A stretch of 64,000 nucleotides of DNA from Streptomyces cinnabarinus. Lineage in GTDB: Bacteria > Actinomycetota > Actinomycetes > Streptomycetales > Streptomycetaceae. Below the pieces are notes generated by a model. That model had not been told where the DNA came from, searched no databases, and saw nothing but the letters and a program-made list of their open reading frames with translations. The stretch covers positions 9,114,001 to 9,178,000 of the forward strand of contig NZ_CP114413.1 in the NCBI RefSeq assembly GCF_027270315.1. The letters are read 5' to 3'. Positions 27,842 to 36,878 of this stretch are shown here, one piece after another; position 1 is the stretch's first letter; each line of letters begins with the position of its first letter. The position numbers were made by a program, and so were the translations under genes.

Positions 27842-28179
27842 GAGTTGAGACACCAGCCGCACGAGGTCTCCCGGCCGCAGTATCAGCCCGTGCACCTGCG
27901 CTGGGAACGGGCAGAGTCACGGGAGCTGCCTGGGGACGTGTCCCACGCTTGCGACGAGGCCCACACCTACGAGGACTTCGGCATGACCCTGTGCGGCATG
28001 AGGAGCGACAGGCTGACCCCCGCTCCATACGGGATGTGGGCGCCGAGAGGCAGGATGTCTGCCAACCCTGCAAGAAGGCCGCGGCCACTGTCGACCGGCG
28101 CTGGCCGCTGGAGAAGCGCGGCACCGGGAAGCGGATTCATCCCAGGCCTCCCGCCGATTCGGACTGGCCCCCTTTCTAG
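27842..28179 (+). pseudogene. Cys-containing hypothetical protein remnant
   Basis: Two plus-strand frames seem to belong together: HLRWERAESRELPGDVSHAC with YEDFGMTLCGM (about 27895-28005), then QDVCQPCKKAAATVDRRWPL (about 28050-28110) in another frame. The spacing of His/Cys residues (C...C...CxxC) suggests a small zinc-binding protein of a Streptomyces family I cannot name. The frame break near 28045 disables it. 27545-27841 holds nothing recognised. Confidence 0.35.
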
Positions 28180-28189
28180 GACAACCGTC

Positions 28190-28440
28190 GTGATGGCGTG
28201 AGCCGCCGCCAGCAGAACAGCGCGCAGCCCAGGGTGCGGAAGCCATCGTGGATGTCGTCGCGGATCTCCCCGCGGTTCCGCAGGTGGCGGGGCCAGCGCA
28301 GATGGGCGAACGCGCGCTCGACGACTCAGTGTTGGGTGTCGAGCCGAGGCTGCCGTCGGTGCCCCGGCGGGCGAACAGCAGGTTCATCCACGGCCGGCAG
28401 AGCTTCGTCCGGTCCTGGAGCCTCCTGACGACACCCCGAC
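28190..28440 (-). mobile_element. IS5-family transposase, C-terminal fragment
   Basis: Minus-strand translation gives VVERAFAHLRWPRHLRNRGE and DDIHDGFRTLGCALFCWRRL, the usual C-terminus of a Streptomyces IS5-type transposase. A stop codon replaces the residue before VVERAF. The N-terminal domain is absent. Confidence 0.65.
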
Positions 28441-29038
28441 TGGCCTCAGCTCGGGGCTGCTGCGCCAAGATGGGGCGTCATGAAGTGGCCCCGGCGGACG
28501 GCTTGTTCTGTCCCCGGGTCCTTATGGATAGAGGCCGCAGCGGTTCAGGTAACCAAGAAGGCTGTCGGCGAGTGGCAGTGTGGTGAACTCCTCGGCACGG
28601 AACCACCGGACCGGGCGTCCGCAGCGTCATCTGCCGCGACGGCTTCGCCGGAGACGGGAACTGCGGAAAAGTCGTGAGCCGCGGCCTCTTCGAGAAGCTC
28701 ACCTTCCTCTGACCCGTCCGCCGGGAACTGACCGTCGACATGCCCGGACCGGTGCCCCATCGCGGACCTCATGCGCGCCTGCCTTCATTCCCGCGAACAT
28801 CTGCCATACGCCAGTAGCCCGGTCAGCCTCCAAGTCCATCTGCGCGAGATCGGCGTCCCATCCCAGCGCGGCAAGCCTCCGCGATCCGCCAACTCGTCCT
28901 CCAAGTACCGGCCCCAGCCATCGCGAAAGCCATCGGCTACCACGACAAGACCGCCACCCGCCTCGTCACCGAGGCTGGCGGAACCTGGAGCTGATACGCC
29001 CCCGGAGACCGCAAACGGTGACTGCCGGAGGCCGGAAC
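28441..29038. other. Decayed intergenic region
   Basis: About 600 bp without an intact gene. One minus-strand piece near 28625-28524 (VRWFRAEEFTTLPLADSLLG, then YLNRCGLYP and a stop) looks like the C-terminal end of a protein I do not recognise. Confidence 0.4.
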
Positions 29039-29618
29039 TCAGGCGACCGACGGCCTGAAAGGATCGGTGGGGATGATCCCTGCCTCGTCGAAGAGCTGCT
29101 CCAACGCCTCGGGCCCGTGACGCCTGCGGAACTCGATCTCGGCGGTCGTCACAGGCAGCGTCCACAGGATGCGAGCGTGTCCCCCCAGGAAGTGGGCAGT
29201 GCTCAAGCTCGGGTCCGTGGAGATAGGGCAGGCTGATCAGTAGGTGATCGCAGGTTGAACCCGGCACCCACGGTTCACCGATCGGCATGCTGTGCTCCAG
29301 GTCGAGCTGATGTCCTCCGCAGTGGTAGTAGGCGATCATCGCCATGAGCTCGATGAACCGCTGGTCGCGGACATGGGCGGTCATGACGAACTCGAGCCCA
29401 TGACCGTCCTTCTCCATCGCGGCCCAGCACCCGGCGGTCACATAGGCCCAGCCATCGCTGCGGGGACCGGGTCTCCCAACGAGGATGCGCAGATCGGGCG
29501 CCACCTGTCGCCGTTCCGGCCCGAGGTCGTAGTCGACGACCTCCACCGAATGCCCCTCGAAGAACGCCCGGACATGTGACTCAGCAGCCACCGCGGCCAG
29601 CTGCCTCGCATCACTCAC
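29039..29618 (-). pseudogene. Suppressor-of-fused (SUFU) domain protein, frameshifted
   Basis: From GTG 29618 the minus strand reads VSDARQLAAVAAESHVRAFF and RSDGWAYVTAGCWAAMEKDG to SLPYLHGPELEHCPLPGG, the bacterial SUFU-like domain. At a six-G run near 29185 the frame is lost. One base fewer restores ARILWTLPVTTAEIEFRRRH and DEAGIIPTDPFRPSVA, stop at 29039. Such proteins are often immunity-like or housekeeping of unknown role in Streptomyces. A single homopolymer indel could be a sequencing error. Confidence 0.75.
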
Positions 29619-29663
29619 CGCGCGATCATCCCAGACCGCGATGGACCGCCCCTGACAGCTCAC

Positions 29664-30078
29664 TCAGCGGCGTCATGGGCTGCCGACGTCAGCTCCGAAT
29701 ACACGACAGCTCGACAGGCGAGCCCACCAGTCCCGAGGCCGGAGCTTCCCGTTATGTCGTGGTGTGTGCCGCGTGCGGAATACGGGTGTGGCTTTCCCCT
29801 CCCCGGCGGCCCGGCGGTGCTTCGGCATCGTAGGCGTGGCGAGGTACGGCTGCTGGCCCTGGACGGGCACCTCGCCGAGTAGGCCGAGGTGGTCCGCGGA
29901 ATGGGTGACGCGGACCTGCCGCTCCGGGCTGCCGGGGCTCCGCGTCCCGAGGCAGTTGGGTCATCGAGACGGAGGTGGGGAGGGGAGTGAGTCAGAGTCT
30001 TCGTTTGGATCACGCTCGGCTGATCCAAACGGCCGTGCCCAGGGACTCGTGGGAGCGGACACGCCGACGTTGTGCCGG
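29664..30078. other. Intergenic region between SUFU and trxB, nothing recognised
   Basis: About 415 bp. Overlapping frames are present on both strands but none shows a domain. Confidence 0.45.
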
Positions 30079-31068
30079 TCAGACAGGGACAGCGGCGGTC
30101 TCCTGCTCGGCCTGCGCCGTGTCGCGGGATGCGAGGTGGCGCTCGGCGTCCAGGGCCGCTGCGGCGCCGGTTCCGGCTGCGGTGATGGCCTGGCGGTAGG
30201 TGTGATCGACGACGTCGCCGGCGGCGAACACTCCGGGCAGGCTGGTGCGTGTCGTCGGTGCGGCGACGGTGATGTAGCCCTCGGCGTCGAGGTCGAGCTG
30301 TCCGGTGAACAGCTCGGTGCGCGGGTTGTGGCCGATGGCGATGAACAGGCCCGTGGCGTCCAGGTCGCGGGTGGCGCCGGTGAAGACGTCCCGCAGCACG
30401 ACACTGGCGAGCATGCCGTTGGTCTCCTTGATCTCGGCGATCTCACTGTCGAACGCGAAGGAGATCTTGTCGTCGGCGAACGCCCGGTTCTGCATGGCCT
30501 TCGAGGCCCGCAGGGTGGAGCGGCGGTGGACGACGGTGACCGAGCGGGCGAAACGGGTGAGGAAGGTTGCCTCCTCCATGGCGGTGTCGCCGCCGCCGAC
30601 CACGACGATGTCCCGGTCACGGAAGAAGAACCCGTCGCAGGTCGCACACCACGACACGCCTCGGCCGGACAGCTCCTCCTCCTTCGGCAGGCCGAGTTTG
30701 CGGTAGCCGGAGCCGGTCGCGATGATCACCGTCTTCGCGCGGTGGACCGTGCCCGCGGTGTCGGTGAGCAGCTTGACGTCGCCGGTGAGGTCGACGGAGA
30801 TGATGTCGTCGTCGATCATCTCGGCCCCGAATTTCTCGGCCTGGGCCCGCATGTTCTCCATGAGGACCGGGCCGTCGACGCCCTCGGGGAAGCCGGGGAA
30901 GTTCTCCACCTCCGTCGTGGTGGTCAGTGACCCGCCGACGAAGATCGAGCTGCCGAACAGCAGGGGCCTCAATTGGGCGCGGGCGGTGTAGAGGGCGGCG
31001 GTGTATCCGGCGGGGCCGGAGCCGATGATGACGACCTCGCGTATCGAGTGGTCCGTCACGGAGGTCAC
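30079..31068 (-). CDS. trxB: Thioredoxin-disulfide reductase of the arsenic cluster
   Basis: This 329-residue flavoprotein has the FAD motif IIGSGPAGYTAALYTARA, the redox pair in SWCATCDG (about residues 140-143), the NADPH motif VVGGGDTAMEEATFL, and the C-terminal FAD motif GVFAAGDVVD. It reduces thioredoxin with NADPH. Its start overlaps the stop of arsC (31065-31484), so it most likely supplies electrons, through thioredoxin, to arsenate reductase. Streptomyces arsenic islands often carry such a dedicated copy. Confidence 0.93.
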   Translation of the reverse strand: MTSVTDHSIREVVIIGSGPAGYTAALYTARAQLRPLLFGSSIFVGGSLTTTTEVENFPGFPEGVDGPVLMENMRAQAEKFGAEMIDDDIISVDLTGDVKLLTDTAGTVHRAKTVIIATGSGYRKLGLPKEEELSGRGVSWCATCDGFFFRDRDIVVVGGGDTAMEEATFLTRFARSVTVVHRRSTLRASKAMQNRAFADDKISFAFDSEIAEIKETNGMLASVVLRDVFTGATRDLDATGLFIAIGHNPRTELFTGQLDLDAEGYITVAAPTTRTSLPGVFAAGDVVDHTYRQAITAAGTGAAAALDAERHLASRDTAQAEQETAAVPV

Positions 31069-31484
31069 GCCTCCTGCTGGGCGTCGATCTCGGCGATCAG
31101 GGCCTCGATGCGGGTCTTGATCTCGTCGCGGATCGGGCGGACGGCCTCGACGCCCTTGCCCGCCGGGTCCTCGAGCGCCCAGTCGAGGTACTTCTTGCCG
31201 GGGAAGATGGGGCAGGCGTCGCCGCAGCCCATGGTGATGACGTAGTCGGACGCCTGGACGGCCTCGGTGGTGAGGATCTTCGGCTGAGCCTCGGAGATGT
31301 CGACGCCGACTTCCTTCATGGCCTCGACCGCGGCGGGGTTGACCTGGTCGCCGGGGATGGAGCCGGCGGAGCGGACCTCGATCCGGTCGCCCGCGAGGTG
31401 GGTCAGGAATCCGGCGGCCATCTGCGAGCGGCCGGCGTTGTGGACGCAGACGAACAGTACGGAGGCGAGCGGGCTGGAGGACAT
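31065..31484 (-). CDS. arsC: Thioredoxin-coupled arsenate reductase ArsC
   Basis: This 139-residue protein has the LMW-phosphatase-like P-loop CVHNAGRSQ with nucleophile Cys-13 and the Cys-87/Cys-91 pair in CGDAC, the three cysteines of the thioredoxin-linked ArsC mechanism. It reduces arsenate to arsenite in the cytoplasm. It is coupled to trxB downstream and follows the second arsC by 40 bp, so the three genes form one minus-strand operon divergent from arsR. Confidence 0.93.
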   Translation of the reverse strand: MSSSPLASVLFVCVHNAGRSQMAAGFLTHLAGDRIEVRSAGSIPGDQVNPAAVEAMKEVGVDISEAQPKILTTEAVQASDYVITMGCGDACPIFPGKKYLDWALEDPAGKGVEAVRPIRDEIKTRIEALIAEIDAQQEA

Positions 31485-31523
31485 CGGTTCTTCCTTAACA
31501 AGTGGATCGGACGGTGCGGGGGT

Positions 31524-32159
31524 TCAGGTGCTCGGCAGGGAGGCGAGCAGGTCGGTGATGCGGCTGTCGATCTCGTCGCGGATGCCGCGGACGACAGCGA
31601 TCGGGGCGCCCTCGGGATCGTTGACGGGCCAGTCCAGGTAGCGGCGGCCCGGCAGGACGGGGCAGGCGTCCCCGCAGCCCATGGTGATGACGATGTCGGC
31701 GGCCTGGACGACCTCGTCGGTCAGCGGCTTGGGGAACGCCTCCGTGAGGTTCACGCCGGCCTCGGCGAGCACCTGCGCAACAACCGGCTCCACCTCGGCG
31801 GCCGGGTGGGTGCCCGCGGAGGAGACGACCACGTGTCCGCCCGCGCGGTGAGTGAGGAGGGCGGCCGCCATCTGGGAGCGTCCGGCATTGTGGCTGCACA
31901 CGAACAGTACCCGGGGCAGGCCGCTGCCCGGGGCGCCCTGGACGTGGGCGAGCGCTTCCAGACGCTCGGCGGCCAGGTGCTCCGCCAGCACCACCAGGTG
32001 GGTACGGACGCGGGCGTGCCCGGCGAGACGCTCGTAGGAGTCGACGACCAGGCGCTGGACGGTCTCCGGGGAGAAGCGTCCGCGGTAGCGCACGGCCAGG
32101 CGGGCTATGCCGGACGCGAGGCGCTCGTCGGACAGGACGGGCGGCGGGGAAGCGGTCAT
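31524..32159 (-). CDS. arsC: Arsenate reductase ArsC with N-terminal helical domain
   Basis: ATG 32159 follows GAAGGGGG. The 211-residue product has about 80 extra N-terminal residues (three-helix domain with FSPETVQRLVVDSYERLAGH) and then an ArsC domain with CSHNAGRSQ and CGDAC. The N-terminal part is the type seen in actinobacterial two-domain arsenate reductases. Two ArsC paralogues side by side may differ in reductant or affinity. It is first in the operon. Confidence 0.9.
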   Translation of the reverse strand: MTASPPPVLSDERLASGIARLAVRYRGRFSPETVQRLVVDSYERLAGHARVRTHLVVLAEHLAAERLEALAHVQGAPGSGLPRVLFVCSHNAGRSQMAAALLTHRAGGHVVVSSAGTHPAAEVEPVVAQVLAEAGVNLTEAFPKPLTDEVVQAADIVITMGCGDACPVLPGRRYLDWPVNDPEGAPIAVVRGIRDEIDSRITDLLASLPST

Positions 32160-32230
32160 GGGAACCCCCTTCGGGGCATGGGTCCCACCATGGGTGCGGA
32201 TGCGGATCCCAGGGATCACCACAGGCTGGT

Positions 32231-32262
32231 ATCAGCCCGGAGTGATGTGACAGTATCAGTCC
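32231..32262. promoter_or_regulatory. Possible ArsR site between arsC and arsR
   Basis: The divergent spacer has ATCA-N8-TGAT (32231-32246) and two GTATCAG copies (32229-32235 and 32253-32259). It does not contain the 30-bp box found at the second arsR. A regulator site is expected here; the exact element is uncertain. Confidence 0.3.
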
Positions 32263-32577
32263 ATGATGACGTCAGTCGACACTGATCTGATGCGGGTTCT
32301 GGCCGACCCGCTCCGTCTCCAGATCGTCACCCTGCTGGCCAAGGAGACGCTCTGCTCCACGCACCTGATCGAGGAGACGGGGGCCAGGCAGACCAACCTC
32401 TCCAACCATCTGAAGGTGCTGCGCGAGGCCGGGGTCGTGGAGACCGAGCCGTGCGGCCGGTTCACCTACTACCGGCTCAAGCCCAACGTCATCGCCACCC
32501 TCGCGGGCCAGTTCGCCGATCTGGCGGAGACCGCGCGCGCCACCGCCGAGAACAACATCAAGCGGTCCTGCCCCTGA
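32263..32577 (+). CDS. arsR: ArsR-family metalloregulator
   Basis: This 104-residue winged-helix repressor has ADPLRLQIVTLLAKETLCST and the recognition helix TNLSNHLKVLREAGVVE. Cysteines are at 31, 64 and 103. None forms the classical CVC pair, so the arsenite site differs from the E. coli type, as in other actinobacterial ArsRs that use distant cysteines. It is divergent from arsC-arsC-trxB and upstream of the aquaporin and flavoprotein genes. Confidence 0.9.
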   Translation: MMTSVDTDLMRVLADPLRLQIVTLLAKETLCSTHLIEETGARQTNLSNHLKVLREAGVVETEPCGRFTYYRLKPNVIATLAGQFADLAETARATAENNIKRSCP

Positions 32578-32616
32578 TCCCCGCCCCCTGTGGCGACCTG
32601 CACCGAGGAGTTCCTG

Positions 32617-33414
32617 TTGACCGCCCCCGAGGCCACCGAGCACGACAGAACCGGCCGGCGCGCCGTCACTCCCACCGCTGAACCGCAGCACGCCCCGGGC
32701 GCCACCCCGCCCCAGGCTCCTCTGCTGAGCGCCAAGGCGGCGGCCGAACTGGTCGGCACAGCGGCCCTGGTGGCGGTCGTGGTCGGCTCGGGCATCCAGG
32801 CCACCGAACTGACCGAGGATGTCGGGCTGCAGCTCCTGGCCAACTCCACGGCCACCGTGTTCGGCCTCGGCATTCTGATCCTGCTGCTCGGCCCGGTCTC
32901 CGGGGCGCACTTCAACCCGGTCGTCACACTGGCCGAATGGTTCACCGCCCGCCGCGGCGGCGCCGGAGTCAGCGCGCGGGACGTCGCCGTGTACATCCCC
33001 GCCCAGATACTCGGCGCGATCGCGGGGGCCATCCTGGCGGACGCGATGTTCGGCGAGCCGCTGGTGAAGTGGTCCACCCACGACCGCTCCGCCGGTCACC
33101 TGCTGCTCGGCGAGGTCGTCGCGACGGCGGGTCTCATCCTGCTGATCTTCGGTCTGGCCCGCACCGACCGTCTGCGCTTCGCGCCCGTCGCAGTCGCCTC
33201 CTACATCGGCGCCGCCTACTGGTTCACCTCTTCCACGTCCTTCGCCAACCCGGCCGTGACCGTCGGCCGCGCCTTCACCGACACCTTCGCGGGCATCGCC
33301 CCGGGCTCGGTCGCGGGCTTCATCGGCATGCAGATCATCGGCGCCGTGGTCGGTCTGGCGCTGGTGGCGCTCATCTTTCGGCGGGGCCGGACGGACGAGC
33401 CGTCGGCATCGTGA
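32617..33414 (+). CDS. MIP-family aquaporin, probable arsenite channel
   Basis: TTG 32617, preceded by GAGGAG, is preferred to GTG 32590, which has no ribosome site. The product of about 265 residues has six hydrophobic helices and the two half-helix loops: GPVSGAHFNPVVTLAEW (first NPA is NPV) and TSFANPAVTVGRAF. Aquaporins in ars operons (AqpS-type) pass arsenite out of the cell down its gradient after ArsC makes it. Since no ArsB or Acr3 is coded nearby, this channel is the best arsenite exit candidate in the island. Confidence 0.88.
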   Translation: MTAPEATEHDRTGRRAVTPTAEPQHAPGATPPQAPLLSAKAAAELVGTAALVAVVVGSGIQATELTEDVGLQLLANSTATVFGLGILILLLGPVSGAHFNPVVTLAEWFTARRGGAGVSARDVAVYIPAQILGAIAGAILADAMFGEPLVKWSTHDRSAGHLLLGEVVATAGLILLIFGLARTDRLRFAPVAVASYIGAAYWFTSSTSFANPAVTVGRAFTDTFAGIAPGSVAGFIGMQIIGAVVGLALVALIFRRGRTDEPSAS

Positions 33415-34469
33415 CCGCCACCGTGCAGGTGATGGTGATCGGCGGCGGCCAGTCCGGGCTCGCCGCCGGATACCACCTGCGCCGCCAGGGCCTTGACTTC
33501 GTGATCCTGGACGCCGACGCGGCGCCGGGCGGGGCCTGGCAGCACATGTGGGACTCACTGCACCTGTTCTCTCCCGCCGAGCACTCCTCGCTGCCCGGCC
33601 GCCTCATGCCCGCGCAGGCAGGCGAGACCTACCCGGGCGCCGGGCACGCAGTGGACTATCTCGCCGACTACGAGAAGCGCTACGAGCTGCCCGTCCAGCG
33701 CGGCATCCGCGTCGAGGCCGTACGCCATGACGGTGACCAGTTCCGGGTGGAAGCCGACTCCGGCACCTGGCGGGCCCGCACGGTCATCAGCTCCACCGGC
33801 AGTTGGTCGCGACCCTTCGTGCCTGCCGTCCCGGGGCGCGGCACCTTCGGCGGTCGGCAGCTCCACACCGTGAACTACCGCTCCCCGGCCGACTTCACCG
33901 GGCAGCGCGTCATCGTGGTGGGCGGCGGCAACTCCGGTGCCCAGATCGCCGCCGACCTCGCCCTGGACGGCCGTGCCGATGTCACGTGGGCGACCCGGCG
34001 CCCACCGCGCTTCCTGCCGGACGACATCGACGGCCGCGCCCTGTTCGATGTCGCCACCGCCCGCCGCCGTGCCCTCGACGCCGGTCGCAGCGATCCCGGG
34101 GGAGTGGCCTCGCTCGGCGACGTCGTGGCCGTGCCGCCCGTCCGTGCCGCCCGCGACGCCGGACTTCTCCGCGCACAGCCGATGTTCGCCCGGCTCACCG
34201 CCGACGGTGTCCGGTGGGACGACGGCAGCCAGAGCCGTGCCGATGCGGTGATCTGGTGCACCGGCTTCCGCCCGGCCCTGTCCCACCTCGCCCCGCTCAA
34301 CCTGCGCGGCCCGCGTGGGCACATCCCCACCGCCGGCACGCGCGCCCTCGGGGAGCCGCGGCTGCACCTGCTCGGCTACGGCGACTGGACCGGGCCGGCC
34401 TCTGCCACCCTCATCGGCGTCGGCCGCCCGGCGCGTGATGCCGCCCGCGCGATTGCACAGCTGCTGTGA
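33411..34469 (+). CDS. arsO: ArsO-like flavin-dependent monooxygenase
   Basis: GTG 33411 overlaps the aquaporin stop. The 352-residue protein has an FAD motif MVIGGGQSGLAAGYHLRRQG, the GGAWQHMWDSLHLFSP segment of flavin monooxygenases, and an NADP motif VVGGGNSGAQIAADLAL. It matches the ArsO-type proteins coded beside aquaporins and ArsRs in actinobacterial ars operons. The arsenical substrate is not established for the family; a role in organoarsenical or thiol chemistry is possible. Confidence 0.82.
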   Translation: MTATVQVMVIGGGQSGLAAGYHLRRQGLDFVILDADAAPGGAWQHMWDSLHLFSPAEHSSLPGRLMPAQAGETYPGAGHAVDYLADYEKRYELPVQRGIRVEAVRHDGDQFRVEADSGTWRARTVISSTGSWSRPFVPAVPGRGTFGGRQLHTVNYRSPADFTGQRVIVVGGGNSGAQIAADLALDGRADVTWATRRPPRFLPDDIDGRALFDVATARRRALDAGRSDPGGVASLGDVVAVPPVRAARDAGLLRAQPMFARLTADGVRWDDGSQSRADAVIWCTGFRPALSHLAPLNLRGPRGHIPTAGTRALGEPRLHLLGYGDWTGPASATLIGVGRPARDAARAIAQLL

Positions 34470-34552
34470 CGGTCGGACGGATGGCGAGACTGCGGCGCTC
34501 GACGACGTCCGCGCACGCGTCCCGCGCACCGCTTCCCCCTCCGGTCCGGCCG

Positions 34553-34927
34553 TCAGGCGGCGGCCGGCAGGGCCAGCAGCTTGCCCATGGCGGCGAGCAC
34601 GGACGGCTCGACGCGGTAGTAGACCCAGGTGCCGCGGCGCTCTGAGGTGAGCAGCCCGGCTTCTTTCAGTTTCTTGAGGTGGTGGGAGACGGTGGGCTGG
34701 GAGACGCCGACATCGGAGATGTCGCACACGCACGCCTCGCCCCCCTCGTGCGAGGCCACGGCGGAGAACAGCCGCAGGCGGACCGGGTCGCCCAGCGCCT
34801 TGAACATCCGCGCGGCCGTCTCGGCCTCCTCGGCGGTCATCGGGCGTTCGGTCAGCGGCGGGCAGCACGGCGCCACACCCTGACCGTCGGCGGGCTCGAG
34901 CAGCGGCAGCACCTTCGCATTCGACAT
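34553..34927 (-). CDS. arsR: ArsR-family regulator with CVC motif
   Basis: ATG 34927 is the likely start; the open frame extends far upstream without homology. The 124-residue protein has ARMFKALGDPVRLRLFSAVA, the metal-binding CVC at residues 66-68 (EACVCDISDVGVSQPTVSHH), and an extra CC at 21-22. It is the typical arsenite sensor. A 30-bp dyad overlaps its start and a near copy lies before the flavoprotein gene at 35475, so it should repress itself and that operon. Confidence 0.93.
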   Translation of the reverse strand: MSNAKVLPLLEPADGQGVAPCCPPLTERPMTAEEAETAARMFKALGDPVRLRLFSAVASHEGGEACVCDISDVGVSQPTVSHHLKKLKEAGLLTSERRGTWVYYRVEPSVLAAMGKLLALPAAA

Positions 34928-34950
34928 ACGTCTATGTTGACACACGTCGA
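34921..34950. promoter_or_regulatory. ArsR operator, copy 1
   Basis: The 30-bp site TCGACATACGTC, TATGTT, GACACACGTCGA is an imperfect inverted repeat with a GTC-TATGTT-GAC core. It covers the start of arsR (34927), a position for autorepression. Confidence 0.72.
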
Positions 34951-35382
34951 ACCAGTGCGGGGAGGCCACCGTTACCGGTGCGCGAGGTGGGCGGCGGGCG
35001 ACGCGGCCTGCGTCCCGGCCCGCGCCGCGCCGCGAGTCCGACGGCAGGCTGCAGTGCCGTTCCAGCGCGACGAGGGCCAGTCCCGGAACCTCGGTGGCGA
35101 GACCCTCGCGATGGCGGGGGTTCCGGGCGGCGAACGGGGGCGTTGTCGAGGTGGGGCAGATCGGGACGGTGTCGGTGGCGATCGCGTCGACCTCCTCCCC
35201 GCTCGCCGTCGGGCCGGATGACCTTGGCTCCGTCCGTGTCTGCGAACCGCGGCCGCCGCTCGGGCCGTCCGGCGGCCAGGGCGGCCAGGGCGGCCAGGGC
35301 GGCCCGAGCGGCCCGAGCGGCGCGGCGTCCAAGCCGCTGATCACGGTGACGCCGATGTCCTCCCGCGACGGAACCCCTGGAT
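34951..35382. other. Intergenic region with GGCCAGGGC tandem repeats
   Basis: About 430 bp with no convincing gene. It contains three to four copies of a GGCCAGGGC-type unit at about 35273-35310 followed by two GGCCCGAGC units. An open frame at 35094-35402 translates them as GGQGGQGGQGG, which I do not accept as a gene. Confidence 0.5.
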
Positions 35383-35412
35383 TCGATAAATGTCTATGTT
35401 GACGTTCATCGA
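35383..35412. promoter_or_regulatory. ArsR operator, copy 2
   Basis: The site TCGATAAATGTC, TATGTT, GACGTTCATCGA shares the GTC-TATGTT-GAC core and the TCGA ends with copy 1. It lies 62 bp upstream of the flavoprotein GTG. Confidence 0.72.
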
Positions 35413-35474
35413 TGCAGCTGCCATGCTGGGCCGCGCAAGCCATCGACGGATGTCGAAACAAGCAAGGAGTCGCC

Positions 35475-36878
35475 GTGAACGCGCACGCCACCACCGACCT
35501 GCCCGTCGTCGTGATCGGGGCCGGACCCGCCGGACTGGCCGCCGCCGCCCACCTGATCGACCAGGGCATCGAGCCCGTGGTCCTGGAAGCCGGCCAGAGT
35601 GCCGGAGCCGCGGTGCGCGAGTGGGCGCACGTGCGCCTGTTCTCCCCCTGGGCCGAGGTCGTCGACCCGGCCGCCGAGAAGCTCCTGGCCCCAACCGGCT
35701 GGACACGCCCCGACCCGGCCGACTACCCCTCCGGCGGCGACTGGGCCGACCTCTACCTCCAGCCGCTCGCCGACGTCCTCGGCGACCGCGTCCGCTACGG
35801 CGCCACGGTCACCGGAGTCTCCCGCACCGGCCGGGACCGCATCGTCGACGCCGACCGCGAGCAGCAGCCGTTCGTCGTGCACACCGCCCATGCCGACGGC
35901 CGCGAGGAGCGCCTTTTCGCCCGCGCGGTCATCGACGCATCCGGCACCTGGGCCACACCGTCCCCGGCCGGCGGCAGCGGGCTGCCCGCCCTCGGGGAGA
36001 AGGCCGCGGCCGACCGGATCACCTACCGCGTCCCGGACCTGAAGGACCCCGCCGTGCGCAGCCGGTACGCCGGCAGGCGCACCGCCGTCATCGGCTCCGG
36101 CGCCTCCGCCTTCACCGCCCTCGCCTACCTGGCCGACCTCGCCAAGTCCGAAGACGGCGAGGGAACCAAGGGGCTGTGGATCCTGCGCCGGGGCATCTCC
36201 GGATCCACCTTCGGCGGCGGCGAAGCCGACCAGCTCCCCGCCCGCGGCGCGCTCGGTCTGGCGGCGAAGGCCGCCGTTGACGCCGGTCACGCGGACGCGG
36301 TCACCGGCTTCCGCACCGATGCGATCGAGCGCGACGCCGACGGCCGCCTGGTCCTGGTCGGCGAGGACGGCCGCCGCCTGGACCAGGTGGACGAGGTGAT
36401 CGTGCTGACCGGCTTCCGCCCCGACCTGTCCTTCATGGGCGAACTCCGCCTGGGCCTGGACGAGCGCCTCCAGGCACCGGTCGAGCTGGCCCCCCTGATC
36501 GACCCCAACCAGCACTCCTGCGGCACCGTCTACCCGCACGGCCACCGCGAGCTCTCCCACCCGGAGCAGGGCGTGTACCTGGTGGGGATGAAGTCCTACG
36601 GCCGCGCCCCCACCTTCCTGGCGATGACCGGCTACGAGCAGGTCCGCTCCGTGGCCGCCGCGATCGCCGGCGACCTCGCCTCCGCCGACCGCGTGGAACT
36701 CACCCTGCCCGAGACGGGAGTCTGCGGCGGCGCCGGCCTGTTCGACGCCCCCGACGCCGACCAGGCCGACAGCGGCGGCTGCTGCGCGCCCGCGCCGCAG
36801 CTCGTCCAGCTCGGCGCCCCCGCCGCGGCCGGGGTGGCTGCCGAGCAGGCCCCGGCGGGCGGTTGCTGCGGCTCGTGA
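35475..36878 (+). CDS. FAD-dependent oxidoreductase with Cys-rich C-terminus (arsenic island)
   Basis: GTG 35475 follows AAGGAG. The 467-residue protein has FAD motif VVIGAGPAGLAAAAHLIDQG, an NADP-type motif AVIGSGASAFTALAYLADL, and VLTGFRPDLSF. The C-terminus carries CGG, GGCCAP and a final GGCCGS, vicinal cysteine pairs that could bind arsenite or accept electrons. It is under the ArsR operator and coupled (GTGA) to an MFS transporter. Similar flavoproteins occur in actinobacterial arsenic islands; their substrate is not known to me. Confidence 0.82.
   Translation: MNAHATTDLPVVVIGAGPAGLAAAAHLIDQGIEPVVLEAGQSAGAAVREWAHVRLFSPWAEVVDPAAEKLLAPTGWTRPDPADYPSGGDWADLYLQPLADVLGDRVRYGATVTGVSRTGRDRIVDADREQQPFVVHTAHADGREERLFARAVIDASGTWATPSPAGGSGLPALGEKAAADRITYRVPDLKDPAVRSRYAGRRTAVIGSGASAFTALAYLADLAKSEDGEGTKGLWILRRGISGSTFGGGEADQLPARGALGLAAKAAVDAGHADAVTGFRTDAIERDADGRLVLVGEDGRRLDQVDEVIVLTGFRPDLSFMGELRLGLDERLQAPVELAPLIDPNQHSCGTVYPHGHRELSHPEQGVYLVGMKSYGRAPTFLAMTGYEQVRSVAAAIAGDLASADRVELTLPETGVCGGAGLFDAPDADQADSGGCCAPAPQLVQLGAPAAAGVAAEQAPAGGCCGS

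Noticed and set aside
35094..35402. Gly-rich plus-strand frame (GGQGGQGGQGG)
   Set aside because: It arises from the GGCCAGGGC tandem repeat; no start signal or homology.
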